In this document: one piece after another, positions 48,880-61,317 of the stretch | Layout: each line of letters opens with the position of its first letter | Position numbering within the stretch: the stretch's first letter is position 1 | Assembly (NCBI GenBank): GCA_030762175.1 | Contig: CM060838.1 | Location: 16,785,501 to 16,849,500 of the forward strand | DNA from: Metallyticus violacea | Taxonomy: Eukaryota; Arthropoda; Insecta; Mantodea; Metallyticidae | Length of the DNA: 64,000 bases | Direction of reading: 5' to 3' | Made by a program: the position numbers and the translations under genes | The notes under the pieces: model-generated | Databases searched by the model: none | What the model was told of the DNA's origin: nothing | Seen by the model: the letters and a program-made list of their open reading frames with translations, nothing else

Positions 48880-51620
48880 TTGTTATAAAGACGATATCAG
48901 CACGTACGGTCGTAAGGCCCATGCGACAGTTGTATTTATTTGAATGCATTCTAAAACGAAATGATTCCTGTTATCAGGTAACGTCATTGGATCTTACAAA
49001 TGCCAAGAGAGAAAACAGTATCAATACTAGCAATTATGACGGAACAGTTGTGCCAAGTCTTTTCTTGAACAAACGAAACTGCAATAATCGATATCCTTGC
49101 CCTGTCCTTGCGTTGCAGACTGCTTACCACATTGCCATGATGTGTGCCACTGTGTCAGCATTTAGAGTATGACTCAATTGCTTGTGTGACATAATGCATC
49201 TTATGTTTCACGCTCGAAATGTAATATTATTGTGGACGGCAGGAACGTAAACAATAAATCTACAACCATAACTCAGCCTATACTGTTGAAATTAACTTCA
49301 TCAAGGTTTACCTAAGCAGAAGTCAAAATTTGCGCACCCCACTTAGTTATAGGCAGTGAACTTGAAACGAAAATCCACAGTTGAAACAGGAAAATCGCCG
49401 ACTGTTATAAAACTCAAGAATCGCTTTGCACGCAAAATGCTCTCTCCTTATCTCTCTCTCTCTCTCTCTCTCTGCATGTATATAGCATATGAGAAAGTGT
49501 TTTCTGTTTTCGTGTAAATAGTTAGCAACAAATTTAACACTAAAAAGTCGACAACACACTTTGCCAAAAAAGTTTTTGTGTTTGTGTTTGGATCCATATT
49601 CACTTGAAAAGTAAATGATGTCATTTTTGGACCGTACTAACATTTCCACCACACGATACATTCCTTGGTACATTATTAAATTTAACACATTGCGTTTGTC
49701 TTCTAATAGTTGAACGAGTTATAACATCAACTGCATATAGCATACTTCGCTGACCCCTTTGCCTTTGTTGTTATAATATGAAGTTAAGAAAACCCTACTC
49801 TGAAATCAAAATTATTTATTCCTGAGAGGAAAATGCTGGAAAGCTTTCAACAGGTTAAACATGTGTATTTTATACATGCAAAACTTCATATGTTTTAATA
49901 TCAATATTGAAAATGTTACTTTATTTGTTATGACAATTATTAGAAACATTTAAGCTGATATCTTTTGTTAAATACACATGTTTTATTCTTTATAGTATGA
50001 AAATATATTTTCATTGCGATTACAATATGCCAAAATAAATTAAAAGCCTTTGCAAACAAATATTCTATATACTATTAAAAACACACACACAAGTTAGAGA
50101 TATTGATATACTTTTTTCATTTTTGTTGATAATATGAGTGATTTCCATTACGCGGAGCTCTTTGTGTGCTGAAAAATGCAAAGAAAAATCTCTATAAAAA
50201 TGAATCCTAAAGGCAGAGTTTAAAGTTGTTCACTGCAGTCAAAGAAATCAACAACTTTATACAGCATGTCCACATAAATCTTAAATTTGATAAAACAGCT
50301 CCCAAGAAAACGAAACAAATAAATCTGTTGTAGGGTTCAATAATTTAGCATATTTTCTGCATACTGCCTTACATGAGAAAAACAGGCAAATTCTTAAAGG
50401 GTACGCACAGAAGAAATTGTTTGCTTCTCAATTTCTTTAGTACTTTCTTTTTAACTGTTAGCTTTTCTCTAATAATATGCCGGTCATTCGCCTCTTAGAG
50501 AAGCTAATTACTTCTGAACACAAGCTTACGGAACCATTTGATGGTAGCACGTCAGAGAACTTCGAAGAAACCACAAACACAGAATGACCTAAGGTACGCA
50601 CAGAGAAATGAAATGAAGATGAATGATAAATGGAAGGTGAATTCATGGCATATAAATCTTAACCAGGCATTCGCCCTTTCTGAAAATGAACAGAGGAAAA
50701 TCACGGAAAATCTCAGACAGGTTAGTTGGCCTCAAATTTTGAAAACAGAAGCTCACGAAGGAACTAAACGCTCGGTTTCAGGGAATTAAAATTTAATAAC
50801 AAGGGAGACGAAAGTGATTAATGGGTTTAATGAGGGACATTTAATGTTCGTTATTACTCAGAAATGGTGCATGTAATAGCGTTGTCTATCAGAGAGGAAA
50901 ATTCATTTAACAATTCACGACAACCCAAGAAAATACTTTGGTTATTTTGGAACGACGCCAATTCTATTTTGAAATTTATATGACATGCGCTCAGCGTTGC
51001 AGATCTCGTCAAACAATGAAAAATTGGGAAACCAGGGAACTATGAATTTGTTTCTGAGTGATGACTCTTTTGTTCAGCGACATCGCGCCAGAGTAAATAT
51101 AAATATATTTGTCATCATTTGCTGCGATTAATTAAACAGATACATTAAAAACGTCATATACGCAATACTTTTCAATGCATTTTCTTTAAAAGTTGATTCC
51201 CAAGGAGTATATGAAAAATATCACACAAGTGCATATTTCAAAGTGTAACATATTTATTCAGGAGGGAAAGAATTCGAGAGACATGGAAAGATTATTTTTC
51301 CCTGAAGCTGCACTATAATAAGTCTATAATTATTATACTTTGACTGTTAAAAGTGCAAGGATTTAAGAATAAGAAGAGAGTATAGCGGTTCACCAAATAC
51401 ACATCTTTAAGATATGGGATGCAATAGAAGAGTAAAAACTTGGAACACAAAGCTGGGCGAAAGCAGAGACAACAGTGGTCTCTGACCCCTGACTCCCCAG
51501 CTTTCTTTCGGTAACAAAGTGCAGTTCTGACCCAGAAACATTCGCATCACTGCGTTGACTCAGAGTGAAAGCCTCATACCAGATCCGTTACACCTTTTTA
51601 TGACTTCGCACCGAAGTAGG
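48880..51620. other. AT-rich non-coding DNA
   Basis: No supported gene. A (CT)n run lies at 49451-49473. Short frames, such as 48819-49172 plus and 49347-49688 minus, run across microsatellites and are not credible proteins. Confidence 0.5.
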
Positions 51621-51645
51621 TGGCAATCTTCACTTCAGGAACTGC

Positions 51646-51943
51646 GTCGGTCCTGGTGGTGTAGTGGTTACCATACTTGCCTCCTAAACCCAAATCGCGG
51701 GTTCGAACCCGGCCAGGACCGATGGATTTTTTCGGGCGTAAAAATCCTAAGTATGGCTTCCTTCGGAAGGGAAGTAAAGCCGTGGGTCCCGTGTCGTACA
51801 TTTGCGGCACGAAAAAGAACCTCAAGCCTGAAAGAGAGGCCTCTGAGCAAAATTTGTCGGCCGTTTCACGCCCCGAGTTGAATGGGACGCTGATGACCTG
51901 AGATGTTAAAGAGCGTCCATAAATAAATCAATCAATCAATCAA
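51646..51943 (+). mobile_element. SINE-A, full length, perfect 14 bp target duplication
   Basis: The best-preserved copy and a good reference for the family. The head runs from GGTCCTGGTGGTGTAGTGG (A box) through CGGGTTCGAACCCGGCC (B box, T arm) and closes with CCAGGACC, which pairs perfectly with GGTCCTGG as a tRNA acceptor stem. The body has CCTTCGGAAGGGAAGTAAAG, GTCCCGTGTCGTACATTTGC, CCTCAAGCCTGAAAGAGAGG and GACGCTGATGACCTGAGATG. The tail is AAAT/CAAT repeats. ACTTCAGGAACTGC flanks it exactly at 51632-51645 and 51944-51957. The head resembles tRNA-Glu or Gly. Long open frames on both strands here are by-products. Confidence 0.96.
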
Positions 51944-51959
51944 ACTTCAGGAACTGCCG

Positions 51960-52290
51960 TAGCATGGACCATTATACAGAACTTTAATTTCAATAGGTAC
52001 CAGTTTGAATTACTACCCATTTAAAGTGAATTTGAATTAAATAAAACACGTGCATTTAGGTATCGAGAAGGAAATTTAAAATCACTTACACTTTAGATTT
52101 CACCTCCTCACTCATAGTTACCTCCACCTTTGAAATTTCAGATAACACCTCACTGCCTGGATACCTGGGTTACTCTTGTTTTTGCTTAAATTTTCTTAGA
52201 AAAAATGTCAATTATAGAATAGGGGGAAGATTATGGATTAATTTATAGTTTTTAATAATTTAAGGTTCAATAGATTTTACAGTTTTAATT
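51960..52290. other. Unassigned non-coding DNA
   Basis: About 330 bp of AT-rich sequence with nothing recognised. Confidence 0.5.
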
Positions 52291-52295
52291 TGTCT

Positions 52296-53138
52296 AAATT
52301 CAAGCACAGGAAAACTGTACTAAATAACAAAACTGGATTCACACAAAAATAAAATAATGAGCACTGACCATCTTAGAATTTTACAGTTACAACAGTTGCT
52401 CAAAATGCCCATCATCGGCATCGATATACTTCTGAGTACGTTGAACTACTGATTGAGCAACGTTTACGAAAGTGTCTTCAGTGATTGCAGCACATGCCGT
52501 TTCAATTTCTTCCCGAAGTGCTGTCAGTGTAGCTGGTTTTCTACGGTATACAACATCCTTAAGAGTTCCCCATAAGTAGAAGTCCAACGGAGTTAGATCC
52601 GGAGAACGCGGTGGAAACTCAATCGGACCTCTATCCAGTGCCTTCGAAGATTGTCATCAAGGTACACACGTACATCTCGGTGATAATGCGATGGTCTGCC
52701 AGATAGGCCCTTGTGGACATCGCATACCGTACCACGAGTCTGAAATTTGTCTCGAATGCGTGCAATTGTTACTCGCGTTGGCGGTTTTGTTCTGCACACA
52801 CGTCTCCATTGCCTTTGAACTTCAACAACATTCTTGGTTTTCCAATACTTCGAAATTGCTTTCCGCTATTCAAACGATAATCTTGGCTGCATTTTATTGT
52901 AACAACGCTAGCATAATGTAATGTGAGTCACATTTATTTACAGAACATCATACGATAATCTTGGCTTCATTTGTTCATTGTTGATTTACCTGTCACATAG
53001 CAATGCTATCATAATGTATGTGAGTCAATCTGTTTACAGAACAACACAGTATACATTACTGTTGTTTTTCGGTTCAACTTTGAAATGTATTAAATATATA
53101 TCTACTGTGAAAGTGTGTATACCCTGTTTATCACCCTC
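52296..53138 (-). mobile_element. Mariner-like transposon, second internally deleted copy
   Basis: Same family as the 22.3 kb element, reversed. The 5' end at about 53138 starts GAGGGTG and shares ACACTTTCACAGTA and the duplicated GTTCTGTAAACAGA-type subterminal block. The minus strand encodes the helix-turn-helix head (from about 52890, with a stop), KPPTRVTIARIRDKFQTRGT and VCDVHKGLSGRPSH near 52700-52790. It then joins to DVRVYLDDNL and, after a frameshift, SPDLTPLDFYLWGTLKDVVY and a C terminus ending DADDGHFEQLL at 52387. It retains the third-acidic-residue block that the 22.3 kb copy lacks. The 3' inverted terminus is missing. Confidence 0.85.
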
Positions 53139-53262
53139 GATATATCATAAGGTAGGAATGATATTTTAAACTTCTGAGTGGCGATGGCTGGCACGAAGGG
53201 ATGTAACCAAAAATGTAATCATTATTGGTTTTAAATTACCCCTCAATAAATAAATTTAGATT

Positions 53263-53415
53263 GACGCTCTTTAACACCTTAGGTCATTAGCATCCCACGC
53301 AATTCACAGCTTGAAACGGCCGATAAATTTTGCTCAGAGGCCTCTTTTTTCATGTTTAAGATTCTTTTACGTGCCGTAAATCTACGACACGGGACCAACG
53401 GTTTTACTTCCCTTC
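53263..53415 (-). mobile_element. SINE-A, 5' truncated
   Basis: Reverse fragment with the 3' half of the family (GACGCTCTTTAACACCTTAG to GGGACCAACGGTTTTACTTC) and no tRNA head. Moderately diverged. Confidence 0.8.
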
Positions 53416-53419
53416 ATAC

Positions 53420-54720
53420 TAAAATTGTATGTTTCAATGTTTTATCCACAACTACACTTTATATTTACAATACAACTCTTCTTCCTGATACTGGAATATT
53501 TCTACAGCTTTCTGGAAGAAGGTTTATCCAACTTCTACAAACCACTGGTTTACAGCATCCATGACTTCATTAACTGATGAAAATTTCTTCTCTCAAGACA
53601 TATATAGTACAGCCTGAAGTTGGCGAACTCTGTCTATCTGGAAAGTATGCGGAATGTTCAAGCAGTTCAAATCCTATTTTATTAATTGGCTGTGACTTGA
53701 AGCATTATCCTGAAAAAAGAGCGTCTCAATTTTGCGCAACGTTTCTCCTTGATTGCATTTTGCAAAATTCTACAATTAACACACTGTACATTAAAAATTG
53801 CAACATAATCTTGTTTACTGACGACTTTCTGCTTTATGAAATAAAACAGGGTGTCGTAATTCATTTTGCAGGTATTTAATTATCCTGGCTCTTTGCTCGA
53901 CATGCTGTTTTCCTGAGTCAGCTGTTATGACGTAATACAACAATGTATGAACTTGAATTTGCGCACGAGGCCAATGCCAGTCTTTTGTATTGCTCATATT
54001 TGCGTCCTGCATAGTTACAGAAGATGACGGTTTAACAACATAGGATATAAATATGCTATGGCCCATGTTCTTTTAAAATTTCTCTTCACTCGTAAAAACA
54101 TTGAAGAAAACTTAGATGGACTTCGGAAACAATAGTGTTTACGTTAGCATATGGATTATAAAATATACTCTATGCTTAGTGGGGTGTATCTCTCACTCAC
54201 AGTTTGACATTTAGCTAACACATTTAGTTAAGGAAGTTTCGTCTAGAGCTTTACTGATTGATTGGTTTAATATTTAATGAGACAAGTGTTTTAATTTGCC
54301 AAGTTAGATTTGGAAATGTAAAATAAAAAGTATTTCCTGAGAACTGGATTAATATTTGCAACATTTGTTGCTATTTTTAAATATTTGAAATGTGCATCCA
54401 ATGTCCTTCGTTAGTACTAAATACAATAAAAGGGAAAATTACTTACGGATAGTAAAAATATTTCTCGGTCCTTTAGAAATAAATGGCAAAATCAGCAGTA
54501 TATGCAATTCTGAGGGCCACAAATCGGATGCACAGTTTTATCTTTATACTGGGTCTTTCACGATTTTGTCGTCCGATTCACGACAGCTGGAGTGTGGGCA
54601 ACCAAAACGGAAACTCCCGGCGAAGCGGCTGTTATATCCGAGCAATAGATTGAGGTTCTTACAATTACAATGAAAATTACCACGTACTTTTATGACCAGA
54701 GATGCTGGAAATATTGTTCT
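53420..54720. other. Unassigned non-coding DNA
   Basis: Nothing recognised. Frames up to 100 codons (53577-53879 plus) lack visible domains. Confidence 0.45.
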
Positions 54721-54721
54721 G

Positions 54722-54790
54722 ATACATACATACATACATACATACATACATACATACATACATACATACATACATACATACATACATACA
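54722..54790. repeat. (CATA)n microsatellite
   Basis: About 17 uninterrupted CATA units. On the minus strand it produces a spurious MYVC-repeat peptide. Confidence 0.98.
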
Positions 54791-54799
54791 TCTTCCAAA

Positions 54800-55950
54800 A
54801 TTGGATAAAATTTTCCCCTGATATTTTCTTTCAGTTCCTATAGTTTGCGGGTGTTTTTTTTTTTAACTTTATTTTTCAACTTCCTCCATAAATAAAATTT
54901 ACGTATTGCTAAATTAGAGGACCGCGATGGACATAATTCCCTACTTCAAGTTTTTTTTTTCTGAATGAATTGGTGGCAGTCTTGCTGGAAATGCCCAGAT
55001 TGGCATTTAATATTAGTCAATTTATCAAAAAATGATGCGACTGTGTAATTTCCTAACATATCTGCATTTAAGAAAATTTCAAAAAAGATAAGCATATTAC
55101 TCTGTATGCCTTTACTACGCACAATACACCAATTTTCGCACCGGCCTGCAAATGCGTGAACAAGTGTCTTTGTATTCATGTTTGAAGTGTATCAATTGCC
55201 TAAGATGCCAGAAATGTGTTGATGTAAGGGCACAACATTTCCAACTTCTCCTTTCATAAGATACATGCTTATTTTCACTGTAATTGTAGTTGTAATTATG
55301 AGAACTTGAATTATCAGCTTCACCGAGAGTTACTGCTCCGTCGGTTAAATCGGCAGCTGCTGGAAAACGGGCGACAAAACAATGAAACATTCGGTACAAC
55401 ACTTCCACACCAGTTTTTCAATAGTTTTACACATATTTAAATTCTTATTTATTCATTTAGATAATAATGGAACGCAGCACTTATCGGTTATTACATTTTT
55501 TTTTGAAATGGAAGTATTTAACAGTAGGATATACTTACTGTCTATTAACAAGACGTATTGTGTATTAAGGACAGCTAAGCGGTAGATAGAAAATGATTTT
55601 ATATTCTCCTTTGTAACAGGTCCTCACACCCACGCATGCCCGAGAGTGAACAGATTTATATAATTTAAATAGTAATATTTTTAAATGCCACATAGCCTAT
55701 AGTAGTAAGCAGGAACATTTCATGTATCAAAAAAATATACTCATGGCTAACTGGAGTGTAACTCCTTGACGAGAGGGAAAAGATTGCATATTTTAATCTT
55801 CCGTGCTCTCACTTAACTGATAATGCTTCGAGTAATAGATTTCTTTGTTGTGACAAAGATAAGTGCATGCAGGTGTGGAAACAATAGATCTTTTGGATAT
55901 TTAGTTGCTGGAGATTCGTTAAAGTTAGAAAGGGAATAGGTATTGACGTT
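54800..55950. other. Unassigned non-coding DNA
   Basis: Nothing recognised on either strand. Confidence 0.45.
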
Positions 55951-55959
55951 GACATCATC

Positions 55960-56560
55960 ACACTAATGATGGTGAGTTCCCCAATAAGGAGTCAAAGAGT
56001 TGATGAATTTAAAGTGAGTGCGTTTGGGAGCACAAGAGCTGATCAATAATATTTGAATATTTTAAAGACTCGGGAATCCATGGGCGCCATTCTGTGACCC
56101 CCGCGAGCTTTCATGACCACTTGGGAACACTTTGAATTTAGCATATAAGGGAAAAAATTTTTGCAAACGCATCGTAGTTTAGACAGACAGTGGAGAACAG
56201 ACAAGAACATTAGGGGTCATCGCAGTCCCAGACATCTTCTTCTTCTTCATTTTCTTCGTCAGTACCGCACAGTAGAGAACAGGACAGTAAAGGCATTTCC
56301 AGAAGGCATATCCGGTCAGTACAGTACAGTACAGTAGTTACCAGGACGCAGTCCCAGATACAGTAGGAAAGCGTAGACATGAGGCACACAGATGCAATAC
56401 CAAGCAGCTTATATAGCTCTTGGTATTAAAGTCATAGAGGTAACGAACCAGCGTCGTGTGAATAAACACTTCTAGGTGTTTAATGAAACAAATTGTCTGT
56501 GTTTTGAACCCTTCCCTTTCATCTCCTCCTCCTGTGACTACGAGAGCACAAAAGGCGACT
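55960..56560 (+). mobile_element. Possible LTR (solo LTR or LTR plus leader)
   Basis: A TATA-like GCATATAAGGG lies at 56141-56151. About 315 bases further is AATAAA at 56461-56466, followed by a GT-rich stretch (TTGTCTGTGTTTTG) at 56492-56505, as expected of LTR promoter and polyadenylation signals. The block is more GC-rich than its flanks and contains CAGTA and CTT short repeats. After it comes AAAGGCGACTTTGGG, which could be a leader but is not a proven primer-binding site. No gag or pol motif follows, and LTR boundaries and a target duplication were not fixed. It could equally be a cellular promoter with a short non-coding exon. Confidence 0.25.
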
Positions 56561-56599
56561 TTGGGTTTCTGAATGACCCGTATGAAGTGGGACCCTCGG

Positions 56600-58840
56600 G
56601 TAAATCCAACAACAGCGTCGCATTAAACACGCTTCAACTTCTTTTGGTAACTGTATAGTTTTTCCTCTTCGTCGAATTTCTGCAAAAGCTTATCTTTTTT
56701 TTCCCCCTTCTGCTGCTGAAACATATGCCTAAAATATAGTATAGTAATACTATCTAGCAATAAAAGGAAATACATAATTTATCCAACATAAATCTGAAAG
56801 CTGACGATCTTCATGTATTGTTTTTCGCGATAGCTTCTTCTAGTTGGTAAACATAAAAGAAAAAAAAAACTGCTCGATGAACCATAGCGTTCAACATGAA
56901 TCAAGCGGATGACATAGATTCTACGGAGTATTTGTCTATCAGCGTGCAATTTGTGGGTCACTGCGGTAATAATTGGTATATTTCGGTATTACCAATAGCG
57001 GAAAAGTCGGTTAGGAGAATGTGGGAGGAGGTGCCGACACTAAGATCTGGTCTGCAGCGGCGAAGGCAGATTCAGGCCGCGAGAATGGATACAGCCCAGT
57101 TACCAGTTTTAACCAAGGTTGCCTTAGTTTTATGGATAAGCAAAGTGAAAATTAGACCTTGGCAGTGTGTTGGGGCGTGCTATGCAGCATCCAGAACCCG
57201 GATTAAGGAGTTCTTATATCACCCTGTCCTTTTCTGGGTCGCAGAGTTTTTACAAGGTGTTTTATGATTAAACCACTTTCTGCTTGGAGTATTTTTGGAT
57301 AGAGACGCGCCCATGAAGCAATTGGATATTATTTTATGTCGGTTAAATCTCAGAAGGGAATTTCAGTGCACATAAGATATAATATTTATAAAATGCGTCG
57401 AATTCACTCAGATTTATTTTAAAAATCCCAGCAAAGGAGAAAGTATAAACGGGAAAAAAACAGAAGTTAATAAGTAGATAAAATCTTTACTCCTACACTT
57501 GCTTCTGAAGGTCTATCAAGAACCTCTAATCATTCCAGGGCAACATTTCTTTGAACTCCATTTCCACCACTGTCTACATTGCCTATATTTTTATTTTAAA
57601 GTCTTATGGAACGCTTTGTTGTGACAACAGTGATTTTACTCCACTTTAAGCTGTTTCTGCCCTTAAATGTCCTTTCTAAGTCTAAATACAAGGCAAGAAG
57701 TTTTATGGTGCCCTTTTATTTTTTTTACTTTATTTTTAACAGTTGTTATACTCATGCTAAAGATTCATTTCACCGCATTGTTACATTAATTAAATATCAA
57801 AACTATGTCGAAAACATGGTCTTTGTTTCTATGTTTAAATTAAAAGTTACACTCATACACACAGTGGTGAGACTAGTATGGTAATGTTATTCCTAAATCC
57901 GGCTCAATGAATCTATCCGCCGAGCTAGCATAATTATTTATCGAACAGTTGTTAAATGTAAAGTTGCAGATTCATAAATTAAAACGTTAACTACAGTGAA
58001 AATGCGCTTATTCTTTTCAAAATAGATAACGGCATTTCGATATTTTTCACAGAAACAAAAGAAAGTAACTAGATCATCAATTATTGTGAGTAAATCATGT
58101 TTTTTCACTCTGGTTTTCGGTTTTACTTGTTGATCTGTGATTTTTAAATGAGGTTAAGCATTTAAATATTATGATCATCATTATTAGAAATAGTATTACT
58201 TTATTTCCCTAAATCTCAAATTGAAGTTAGCTCAGAAAGGATAACAGTAAGTTCAACAGTTGACAATCGTAGCTTAGTTTCATAATTATCATAACTGATA
58301 GATCTCTGAAAATCGTATATTGTGATTTCCGTGCAGCATTATATGATACGCATTAATCGATAATCAAGAGGTGGAAGGAGAGATAAATATCCTAGACAAT
58401 TGTGAGTGATATTCTGCAAAATTTCTATATAAAATAAGCAATTATCCACGAACAAATTTCTCTACACAAATACCACCTTGGAATTGTTATTTTTTCTGCA
58501 TTCATTTTCTTCGCAGTATTTTATCACATATGAGCAGCCTAACACAACCTATAACATAATAATAGTAAAATAATAATAACAATAATAATAGTTTCCAGTA
58601 GTGAAATAGTATGAACTTGGAACTTCTAGAGTCATTTGGTCAGAATTATTTCGAAGAACACGATTCACCATCAAAGTTGTGTTATTGTCGTAACTTGTGC
58701 AACCAGAAAATATCGCAGGCTTTAATTCACAAATGAGGTAATGCAAACTAATTCGCAACTGCCATAAACCCGGCGACTTAAACTCTACTGTCAATAGTAA
58801 ATAGTTCGGAATGCCTTTATTCGCTAATAATTATTATTAG
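56600..58840. other. Unassigned non-coding DNA
   Basis: Includes a 123-codon plus-strand frame (56896-57267) of mixed composition with no recognised domain and no clear splice context. ATTAAATATCAAAACTATGT at 57789 and downstream bases resemble ATGAAATATCAGAATTGTGT at 59091, hinting at another diverged repeat pair. Confidence 0.4.
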
Positions 58841-58860
58841 GAATTCGATGGTGTATGTTC

Positions 58861-58961
58861 TCGGTTTGTATTCAGTATGCCATCCCTTTATTCGTGCAGA
58901 GTCATCTGTAGTCGGTTTGTATTTAATATGCCATCCCTTATTCATGCATAGTCATCTGTAG
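58861..58961. repeat. Tandem duplication of a 50 bp unit
   Basis: TCGGTTTGTATTCAGTATGC at 58861 and TCGGTTTGTATTTAATATGC at 58912 start two adjacent units that both continue CATCCC, TTATTC and AGTCATCTGTAG. They differ at about six positions. Confidence 0.9.
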
Positions 58962-58969
58962 GAAAGTAC

Positions 58970-60085
58970 AGTATAGTACAGTAACTTTCGTGACATGAGC
59001 ATTCAATTCGATCTGGCAAAATGTTCCAGCCTTGTTTGCTGTGTATATTGTGCTCATACCAATGATTAATTTGGTCATATTATTTAATTAATGAAATATC
59101 AGAATTGTGTTGAAAACATGGCACTTTAATTCTATGTTTAAATAAGAAGATATGCTCATAGCTAATAACACGAGTGAGTTTCATCCGGTCCATAATTTCA
59201 CCGCGAAGCGATGCTCATAAAATTATCCGATAAATTGAAATCTAAATGGTATTTGTTAATACTATTTGACTAATAAAATATTTAATAATCATAATGAACA
59301 AAATAAAATCTTATTGTGTAATATTACTTAATTTACTTGATAATATTCTTTTATTTTTGTTTAGAAGTATCACCCTGCCATCTAGTGTTCATTGCCTCTA
59401 AATCGCGCAGGCCCTGTTAATGCATAAGGGAAAATTTGTTCCTTGCGATTATCATTGCCTAGAACCAGGAACAACTGCGAATCAATTGCGAAACTGTGCA
59501 GACAATTGCTAATCAGTTGCTACCATTCCAGTTCGACAATATTGCAGTAGCAGTTTACTATAATTGGTTGAAATAGAAAGAGCTATAATTTGGATTCTTC
59601 ACTAGTCATGCCTAGAAGTTTAATTATATTATATCAACAGCCTCCTCTGAATTGTTAGCACTTTTTAGATTATTTTCTCTGCACTCAAAAAATATATATT
59701 TTATGTACTTTTATTTAATTAGAGATAAACTGAAGTAGGACCATTCATGAGTCAGGGAATCATCTGCTATGAAAATATGAATCGTTGATTCCCGCGTATT
59801 GTTCTGCTAAAGTATATGATTTATAAGAAGCTGAGATTTTACTTAGGAGGTTTTGGCTATCATAAATTTTCTAAAATGAGAGATAAGTCTCCTTCTGATA
59901 TATTTATTCTAACAATAAATCCACTTTTCAGAACTTATCAAATATCCTAACTGCTCAGTTACACCTAAAATAACGTCTCCAAGCTCATTGTTTAACTGTA
60001 AACATACACAAAGCACTTTTTCACAAATGGAAACAAGTGAAAACTAAAAGCTAAAGAATTGACGAGTTTTATTAATTAATTTATT
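58970..60085. other. AT-rich non-coding DNA
   Basis: Apart from the weak similarity to 57.7 kb at 59050-59150, nothing recognised. Confidence 0.45.
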
Positions 60086-60093
60086 TTATTTAC

Positions 60094-60230
60094 GGATGCT
60101 CTTTAACACATAGGTCATGGGTCTTATTCAATTCAGCAATAGAAACGGCCGATAAAATTTGCTCGGAGGTCTCTTCTTTCAGGCTTGAGCTTATTTTATG
60201 TGCCGCAAATCTACAAGACCCAAGACCAAC
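60094..60230 (-). mobile_element. SINE-A, 5' truncated and diverged
   Basis: Reverse fragment of the 3' half of the family (GATGCTCTTTAACACATAGG, AGAAACGGCCGATAAAATTT, TCTTTCAGGCTTGAGC), ending before the CCTTCGGAAGG block. No head. Confidence 0.75.
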
Positions 60231-60234
60231 AAAT

Positions 60235-61195
60235 CTGACGAAGAACGGATGTGTCAGATTCACTACCTCAAAGAGCACCCCTTTTTACTGCAAATTTTCT
60301 GTAGCTTCAATTATCATTAGCATATCCTAAGGAATATTAATTATGTTGACAGTCTTTATAATCGGTAAATTACCTCTTTATTCCAATATTATATCATTAT
60401 ATTCATTTTAATTTTCAGTGTAGATAACTGACAGACTTTTTATACTTTTCTTTAAAGGTTCATGCCACTCACAAACACGTGCTTGGTTAAAAATAGGCTT
60501 CTTGCATCATTTCCAGTATTTCAGCTGCGGATTTGTTCCAAAGAAAGTAAAAACTGACTGTCGCGCACTTTTTGGGTACTAGAAATGCGTTCTAAAAGAA
60601 TATCTTATCAACTATGGAGTTCAAGAAAACTGTTTTCATTTCGCAAGTCAAGGTTAAGGCACTCTATAACAAATGACGATCGCTAGAGCGCGCGCACGTG
60701 AACAGAGTGAAACCAGTCCTATTTTTGATAACGGTATTTTACTAAAATTTCTTAGAATCTTCATTCTCTCTTTTACATCGAAAAAGATCTACAGATTTCT
60801 AATCCTATGCTAACAATGAATTCTTAACTTTTCCTGGTTTCAAAAGTTTGTAGCTAAGTTCAGAAACTTGTACACATCAGCACGCATCTAACCACAATCA
60901 TCGAATCGGAGCAATGTAAGCCTAAAGCTTAAAAAACAAAAAGATATTACATAAAACTATGTGAGCTTTCGATTGATGTCATACTTTAAGCTTTAACTAG
61001 AGTCATCAAACACTCCATGAAATGTATTGCATGCAATTTACGTAACTGTTGATTCGATTGCATGAGGTTCGAGCGCTTATTTTTCCTGTGTTTGAAATAA
61101 ACATTGACGTTTTTTATGCTGAGCATCAATTTTCATGCTACTCCCCTCCACCCAAAGCAAACAAACAAAAACCTTAGAAATGGCATTGGCAATCT
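60235..61195. other. Unassigned non-coding DNA
   Basis: Nothing recognised. Confidence 0.5.
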
Positions 61196-61209
61196 TGTAG
61201 TTACACAGT

Positions 61210-61317
61210 TAAATTGTTTTATTTACAGAGGCTCTTTAACATCTCAGGTCATCAGCGTCTCATTCAATTCAGGGCGTGAAACGGCCGACAAATTTTGCTC
61301 AGAGGCCTCTTCTTTCA
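61210..61317 (-). mobile_element. SINE-A, 5'-truncated insertion with target duplication
   Basis: Only the last 90 or so bases of SINE-A plus a short tail are present (GGCTCTTTAACATCTCAGGT to AGAGGCCTCTTCTTTC). AGTTACACAGT is repeated exactly at 61199-61209 and 61318-61328. The truncation therefore happened during insertion rather than by later decay. Confidence 0.88.

Noticed and set aside
51555..51881. 108-codon plus-strand frame and overlapping minus-strand frames
   Set aside because: They run through the full-length SINE-A, and similar peptides recur at other SINE-A copies (27.6, 42.1 kb), so they are by-products of the SINE.
54544..54798. Minus-strand frame with a repeated MYVC peptide
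   Set aside because: Translation of the CATA microsatellite, not a structured protein.
56896..57267. 123-codon plus-strand open frame with mixed composition
   Set aside because: No family resemblance and no clear promoter or splice signals. It lies downstream of the LTR-like block but shows no gag or pol motif.
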